Below, piece by piece: positions 6,442 through 10,202 of a DNA stretch of 10,202 nt (position 1 is the stretch's first letter; every line of letters begins with the position of its first letter). Made by a program: the position numbers and the translations under genes. The stretch is from Xanthobacteraceae bacterium (lineage in GTDB: Bacteria > Pseudomonadota > Alphaproteobacteria > Rhizobiales > Xanthobacteraceae), in the NCBI GenBank assembly GCA_025929595.1, contig JAICQA010000065.1:1-10202 (forward strand). Reading direction: 5' to 3'. Below the pieces are notes generated by a model. It made no database searches. It saw nothing but the letters and a program-made list of their open reading frames with translations, and had not been told where the DNA came from.

Positions 6442-7827
6442 ATGAGCATTGTCGATCCGGGCCGGAATGCATGGCGCGTCGAGAAAGCCACGCGCCTTAC
6501 GGTGCTTATCGACGGCTGCAATTATTATTCTCAGCTCGAGAACTCGCTGAAGCTGGCGACCCGGTCGATCACCATCGTCGGCTGGGATTTCGACGGCAGC
6601 ATCCGGCTCTGTCCGCATCATGAGGATTGCTCGCCGCTGGGCGATTTCCTGCGCGAGCTGGTGGATGCCAAGCCCGGCCTCATGGTTCGTATTCTCGTCT
6701 GGAGCGGCGCGCTGGTTCATACGCCGGGCGCGACCGTTCCGCTGCTCTGGGGCGACAAATGGGAGCAATGCGACCGGATTATCGTCAAGCTGGATCGGGA
6801 GCATCCGCTGCACGCGTCGCATCATCAGAAGATCGTGGTCATCGACGATTCGCTGGCCTTCGTCGGCGGCATGGACCTGACCGTCCGCCGCTGGGATACC
6901 TGCGCCCATGAGGAGACCAACGAGTTTCGCTGCCACCCCGACGGCACTCCGCACAATCCCATCCACGACGTGCAGATGCTGGTCTCCGGTCCCGCCGCGG
7001 CCGCGCTCGGCGACTTGACGCGCGAGCGGTGGCGGATCGCCACCGGCGAGGAGTTGACGGCGTCTCCGCCGCGGGAAATGTGGATCGATGGGCTGGGCGA
7101 AGACTTCCGCGATGTCTCGGTTGCCATCGCAAGGACCGCGCCGGCGCGCAACGGGCGCCCGGCCATTGAGGAAGTCGCAGAGTTGACTGCGGACCTGCTC
7201 TTAGCGGCGCGGCGCTACATTTACATCGAGGCCCAGTATTTCACGGCGCGGATCGTGCGCCGCGTGCTGGCGCAAAGCCTGGCCGGGCGCGAAGGACCCG
7301 ACATCGTCGTGATCGCGACACGGGCGCCGCACGGTCACGTCGAGCGCCTGATCATGAACAAGAATCGCGACCGCTTGCTCCGCTACCTACGCCGGGCCGA
7401 CAAGCACAACCGGCTGCGAATGTTCTATCCGGTCGTCGCGGGCACGCCCTCCGTCTGCGACCTGCAGATCCACTCGAAGGTGGTCATCGCCGACGATCGC
7501 TGGCTGCGCGTCGGCTCGGCCAACCTGAACAATCGCTCTATGGCGCTCGATACCGAATGCGACGTGCTGCTCGAGGCCACAAGCGACACCGAGCGCAGCG
7601 CCATCGCCTCGATCCGCGACCGGCTGGTGGGCGAGCATCTCGGGGCCGAAGCGCAACTTGTGTCGGAGGCCGTGCGAAGCGAGCGGTCGCTTATCCGCGC
7701 CATCGAAGAACTGAATGGCAGCGGCAGGGGTCTGCGTCCGTTTCCCGAGCTCGATCTCGAAGGACCGGTTCGCCCGGTGGTCGGGACCGACATTCTCGAC
7801 CCGGGTCCCGCCTCTAGGATTGTTTGA
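6442..7827 (+). CDS. Phospholipase D-superfamily enzyme (PLD / cardiolipin synthase type)
   Basis: Phosphatidyltransferase or phospholipase with two HKD motifs, in a 461-residue protein. The first motif is H128-x-K130-x4-D135 (SHHQKIVVIDD, followed by FVGGMDL). The second is H344-x-K346-x4-D351 (IHSKVVIADD, followed by RVGSANLNNRS). YIYIEAQYFTAR at 259-270 resembles the eukaryotic PLD 'IYIENQYF' block, so it may belong to the bacterial branch close to eukaryotic PLDs. No signal peptide or membrane segment is seen. Possible reactions are phospholipid hydrolysis, transphosphatidylation or cardiolipin synthesis; sequence alone does not decide. I chose ATG 6442 because PGRNAWRVE near the start fits the family and the EcfG promoter lies just upstream; its ribosome binding site is poor. 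The 3' end overlaps the convergent YbhN-like gene by 14 bp. Its neighbours match the families around E. coli clsB (ybhO). Confidence 0.92.
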   Translation: MSIVDPGRNAWRVEKATRLTVLIDGCNYYSQLENSLKLATRSITIVGWDFDGSIRLCPHHEDCSPLGDFLRELVDAKPGLMVRILVWSGALVHTPGATVPLLWGDKWEQCDRIIVKLDREHPLHASHHQKIVVIDDSLAFVGGMDLTVRRWDTCAHEETNEFRCHPDGTPHNPIHDVQMLVSGPAAAALGDLTRERWRIATGEELTASPPREMWIDGLGEDFRDVSVAIARTAPARNGRPAIEEVAELTADLLLAARRYIYIEAQYFTARIVRRVLAQSLAGREGPDIVVIATRAPHGHVERLIMNKNRDRLLRYLRRADKHNRLRMFYPVVAGTPSVCDLQIHSKVVIADDRWLRVGSANLNNRSMALDTECDVLLEATSDTERSAIASIRDRLVGEHLGAEAQLVSEAVRSERSLIRAIEELNGSGRGLRPFPELDLEGPVRPVVGTDILDPGPASRIV

Positions 7828-8773
7828 CTTTTCGATCTGTCGCCGTGCGCTTGAGTAGCGCTTCGGAAAGCGCGAACAGCGGCACGCCGAGGCAGAGCGG
7901 CAGCAGATAATAGATCACGCGAAACAGCACGAGCGCCGCCAGAACATTCGCGCCCGGCAGCAGATGCAGCATGATCGTTTCGAGGACGCCCAGTCCGCCC
8001 GGCGCGTGCACCAGCAGCGACGCGGCGTTCGAAAGCACGTACGCCGCCGCCACCTCAAAGTAGGCGACCTCGCGGATGCCCCGAATGGCGTGATAGAGAC
8101 AGGCGCCCACGCAGGCGAAGTTCAGCGCGCCGATACCGATTTGTGCCAGCGCGAGCTCTGGCGGCGGCATGTTCACTTTCGTGCCGGCGAGCGTGATCGA
8201 ACGGCGTAGAAACAGGCTCAGCGCGAGATAGCCGCCAACGGCCGCCAGGCAGAGCAAACCCAGCACGATCGCGAGCGACGCCGAAATGCCGAGAAGCTCC
8301 GCGGTCAACTCGGCGCGCAGCAGACAAGCTGAGCCCCCGAGCGCGATGAGACCGAGCCCAACCGTCACGCCGCAAAATACGACGATCTTCGCCACGTCGC
8401 CCGCGCTGACGCCCCATCGTGAATAATAACGATAGCGAATGGCGCCGCTGCTCAGCGCCGCGAATCCGATATTGTGTCCGAGCGACAGCGCCACGAATGA
8501 GGCGAGCGCCGATCGGCGATACGGGATGTCGCTTCGCACATACCGCAGCGCGAGCCAGTCGAACCACGACAGGCAGAAATAGCTGAGCGCCGCGAAGAGA
8601 ATCGCCAGCCCCGTTCGCTCAATCGGGATTGCCCTGATCGCGGTGGTGATCTCGCGCCAACTGTAGTTGCCGAGTGCACGATAGAGCAGAAAGGCGGCGA
8701 GCAGCACGCCGAGAACTGCCAGCGCGGGCTTGAGCCAGCGGACGGAGAGCAGGCGACGCAATCTGCCTGTCAT
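7814..8773 (-). CDS. YbhN-like multi-pass membrane protein (UPF0104 / lysylphosphatidylglycerol synthase TM region)
   Basis: Integral inner-membrane protein of 319 residues in the LPG_synthase_TM family (PF03706), the fold of the MprF flippase domain without its aminoacyltransferase domain. Roughly eight hydrophobic segments can be picked out, near 15-33, 53-73, 88-108, 127-150, 163-188, 207-230, 238-256 and 276-305. Family landmarks are GHNIGFAALSSGAIRYRYYSRWG at 99-121, HAPGGLGVLE at 256-265 and RVIYYLLPL at 285-293. A role in handling or flipping lipids is inferred from the MprF relationship; no reaction is established for this subgroup. Its ATG at 8773-8771 lies 3 nt after the stop of the YbhP-like gene, so the two are almost certainly co-transcribed and translationally coupled. 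The gene's end overlaps the PLD gene on the opposite strand. Both partners recall E. coli ybhP-clsB-ybhN. Confidence 0.92.
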   Translation of the reverse strand: MTGRLRRLLSVRWLKPALAVLGVLLAAFLLYRALGNYSWREITTAIRAIPIERTGLAILFAALSYFCLSWFDWLALRYVRSDIPYRRSALASFVALSLGHNIGFAALSSGAIRYRYYSRWGVSAGDVAKIVVFCGVTVGLGLIALGGSACLLRAELTAELLGISASLAIVLGLLCLAAVGGYLALSLFLRRSITLAGTKVNMPPPELALAQIGIGALNFACVGACLYHAIRGIREVAYFEVAAAYVLSNAASLLVHAPGGLGVLETIMLHLLPGANVLAALVLFRVIYYLLPLCLGVPLFALSEALLKRTATDRKVKQS

Positions 8774-8776
8774 CCG

Positions 8777-9577
8777 CTACTGCACTTCGATCTGCTGCGC
8801 ATGGCGGTCGCCGCGACTTTCAACCTGGCGACGCGGCAATCGCAGTTCCGCCATGAGCGGAAGATGATCCGACGCGACCCGGGCCAGCGCGGACCGTACC
8901 GCGAAGCTGTCGATGACTTCGATATCCGCGCTGACGAAAATATGGTCGAGCGCCAGCGTCGGATAGCGGGTGGGAAACGTGGCGTTGTTGCGTCCGCCGG
9001 TTTCTGACCGCTGCACGTCGCGCAGCCGCCGGCGCAGTGCCGCATACGAGCGCGATTGCGGCGTCGCGTTGAAATCGCCGACCAGCACGGCGGGCGGCGT
9101 ACAGTCTGCATGGCCCAGCCAATCCGGCCCGAGCAGTGCGGCGACCTGCTTTCTTCGCTCGGCGCCGAGAATTCCGAGATGAGTGTTGATGAATTGCACG
9201 CGTGTCTCCGCCACGTCGACTTCCGCCCATAGGGCGCCGCGCGGTTCGAGCCCTCGAATCCTTCCATAGCCCGGCAGGCCTTCCGCTTTTTTCAACCGCA
9301 TCGGCCAACGGCTCAGGACGGCGTCACCGTAGAGTTCGTCCAGCACCTTCAGCGCAGGAAAGAAATGCACGTCCATTTCGAGATGCCGGGCGATCGTTTG
9401 GGCCTGATCGACTTGGCCGCTGCGGGCGCGTCCCACGTCCAACTCCTGCAAGGCTACGATATCGGGTCGGCAGGCCTCGATGACGCGCGCGATTCGTGCC
9501 GGGCTCCAGCGGCGGTCCAGCCCGCGACAGCGGTGGACGTTGTAGGTCATGACCCGAACGGTCGAAGAGGAAGACAA
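8777..9577 (-). CDS. YbhP-like endonuclease/exonuclease/phosphatase (EEP) family protein
   Basis: Metal-dependent phosphodiesterase or phosphatase fold (PF03372) of 266 residues. The catalytic blocks appear in order: MTYNVHRCRG (Asn13), LQELD (Glu45), GDAVLSR (84-90), NTHLG (His133), VGDFNATP (Asp168, Asn170), LALDHIFVS (Asp211, His212) and ASDHLPLMAEL (Asp237, His238). The active site therefore looks complete. The substrate is unknown; members of this fold cleave DNA, phosphoinositides or sphingomyelin. Pairing with a PLD-type enzyme and a YbhN-like membrane protein favours a lipid headgroup substrate (inference). No signal peptide is visible. I chose the TTG at 9577-9575 because AGGTGG stands 6 nt upstream; an ATG at 9550-9548 (starting MTYNVHRC) is the alternative. 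It is the first gene of a two-gene operon driven by the EcfG-type promoter about 100 bp upstream. Confidence 0.9.
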   Translation of the reverse strand: MSSSSTVRVMTYNVHRCRGLDRRWSPARIARVIEACRPDIVALQELDVGRARSGQVDQAQTIARHLEMDVHFFPALKVLDELYGDAVLSRWPMRLKKAEGLPGYGRIRGLEPRGALWAEVDVAETRVQFINTHLGILGAERRKQVAALLGPDWLGHADCTPPAVLVGDFNATPQSRSYAALRRRLRDVQRSETGGRNNATFPTRYPTLALDHIFVSADIEVIDSFAVRSALARVASDHLPLMAELRLPRRQVESRGDRHAQQIEVQ

Positions 9578-9671
9578 GCGCTGCCACCTGAATGCTCGAT
9601 GCGTGCCGGAGTTCGCGCGGAGCCGTGGACTTGCGTACTCGCCTGCGCCCCTGCGGAAATGCCGTTACGAG

Positions 9672-9697
9672 AACGGTCCAGTCCGCCCCTGTGTTCC
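9672..9697 (-). promoter_or_regulatory. EcfG-type (general stress response) promoter of the ybhP-ybhN-like operon
   Basis: Read on the minus strand, GGAAC (9697-9693) and CGTT (9675-9672) are separated by 17 nt, the same spacing as the promoter before the PLD gene. It lies in the 179-bp gap between the MarR-family gene and the YbhP-like gene, in the correct orientation. The predicted transcript start is near 9662-9668, leaving a leader of roughly 85-90 nt before the TTG at 9577. The rest of this gap shows no other clear signal; a short inverted repeat CCGTT/AACGG at 9662-9676 overlaps the -10 side. Confidence 0.78.
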
Positions 9698-9756
9698 GTC
9701 GATGACGTGCAGACAGTCCTCGATCCGATTGAATCGACGCTTGCAAGGGCCGGGTA

Positions 9757-10202
9757 TCAATCCTGCACTTCCTTCAGCATCGTTCGCGCCGCGCCGGTGA
9801 GACTGTCGAGCGCATCGAACAGCACCTGCCGGTTTCGTTCGGATATCGACGCCAGCATTTCCTCGTTTCGTTTGAGCGCGAGTTCGATCAGCTTGTCGTA
9901 GGTTCGCGCTCCGCGCGGCGTAAGCGTGATCTCGATGCCGCGCTGCGCGGGGCGGCGGCCGCGATTGAGCAACCCGCGCTTCACCAGCGCCGCCACGCCG
10001 CGGCTCAACTGCCCCTTGTCGAGTCCCATGCGGTCGGCAAGCGCGTTGAGCGAAAGCGGTGCATGCTCGCCGACGATCGCCACGATCGACCACTCGACCT
10101 GCGACAGCCGCAGCTTGCGTCGATAAACGATCGATGCGGTGCGCCGCACCAGCGTTGCCAGCGTGATGACCTTGTAGGAAACGAGCCGCTCGTGCGGCTT
10201 CC
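9757..10202 (-). CDS. MarR-family transcriptional regulator, 5' end beyond the window
   Basis: Winged helix-turn-helix regulator; 147 residues plus the stop are visible. The frame stays open to the right edge (KPHERLVSYKVITLATLVRR...), so the GTG at 10149 is not the true start and the beginning lies outside. Visible parts are the first dimerisation helix, LRLSQVEWSIVAIVGEHAPLS (31-50), the helix-turn-helix LNALADRMGLDKGQLSRGVAALVKRGLLNR (51-80), a wing RRPAQRGIEITLTPRGA (82-98), and a long C-terminal helix ending LKEVQD. The wing lacks the usual acidic 'D-x-R' start (PAQR instead), although the arginine and the LTPRG end remain. It lies upstream of the YbhP-like gene on the same strand, but the 179-bp gap with its own promoter suggests separate transcription. 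Effector and targets are unknown. Confidence 0.9.
   Translation of the reverse strand, partial: KPHERLVSYKVITLATLVRRTASIVYRRKLRLSQVEWSIVAIVGEHAPLSLNALADRMGLDKGQLSRGVAALVKRGLLNRGRRPAQRGIEITLTPRGARTYDKLIELALKRNEEMLASISERNRQVLFDALDSLTGAARTMLKEVQD

Noticed and set aside
9662..9676. Short inverted repeat CCGTT/AACGG as a regulator site upstream of the YbhP-like gene.
   Set aside because: The arms are only 5 bp and are explained in part by the overlapping EcfG -10 element; such repeats are common by chance.
10147..10149. GTG at 10149 as the start of the MarR-family gene.
   Set aside because: The frame stays open with sensible MarR N-terminal sequence to the window edge, so the gene is partial rather than a 130-residue protein.

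Overview
The window looks like a chromosomal segment of a GC-rich alphaproteobacterium, probably of the Hyphomicrobiales (Bradyrhizobium/Rhodopseudomonas/Xanthobacteraceae-like). The grounds are codon usage, tandem Liv-type ABC genes beside a CoA ligase, and two promoters of the alphaproteobacterial general-stress sigma factor EcfG type (GGAAC-N17-CGTT). No mobile element, tRNA, rRNA or CRISPR array is visible.

Region 1 (about 1-5240) is one minus-strand cluster. In transcription order it holds a TetR-family regulator, a 628-residue AMP-forming acyl-CoA synthetase, a periplasmic substrate-binding protein, and the permeases LivH and LivM; LivM runs off the left edge. The ATPase genes (livG/livF) are not in view and probably lie further left. 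The layout suggests an uptake-and-activation system: a carboxylic acid (fatty, branched or aromatic) is imported by the HAAT-type ABC transporter and converted to its CoA thioester, under TetR control. The same AT-rich TCTATAG/CTATAGA motif occurs in both intergenic regions flanking tetR. It forms a near-perfect 24-bp palindrome between tetR and the divergent gene, and two direct repeats plus a related inverted repeat before the synthetase. A strong 12-bp stem-loop separates the binding-protein gene from livH.

Region 2 (5241-6356) is a plus-strand, single-domain MetE-like (Meth_synt_2) methyltransferase. It keeps all four zinc ligands but lacks the MetE N-terminal half. It shares the palindrome-bearing region with tetR and so probably belongs to the same regulon.

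Region 3 (about 6357-9756) holds a phospholipase D-superfamily enzyme on the plus strand. It converges on a tightly coupled minus-strand pair encoding a YbhP-like endonuclease/exonuclease/phosphatase-family protein and a YbhN-like multi-pass membrane protein. The same three families form the E. coli ybhP-clsB(ybhO)-ybhN cluster. Here the unit is split into two convergent transcripts whose 3' ends overlap by 14 bp, and each transcript has its own EcfG-type promoter with identical 17-nt spacing. This suggests a membrane-lipid remodelling module induced in the general stress response.

Region 4 (9757-10202) is a MarR-family regulator whose 5' end lies beyond the right edge.
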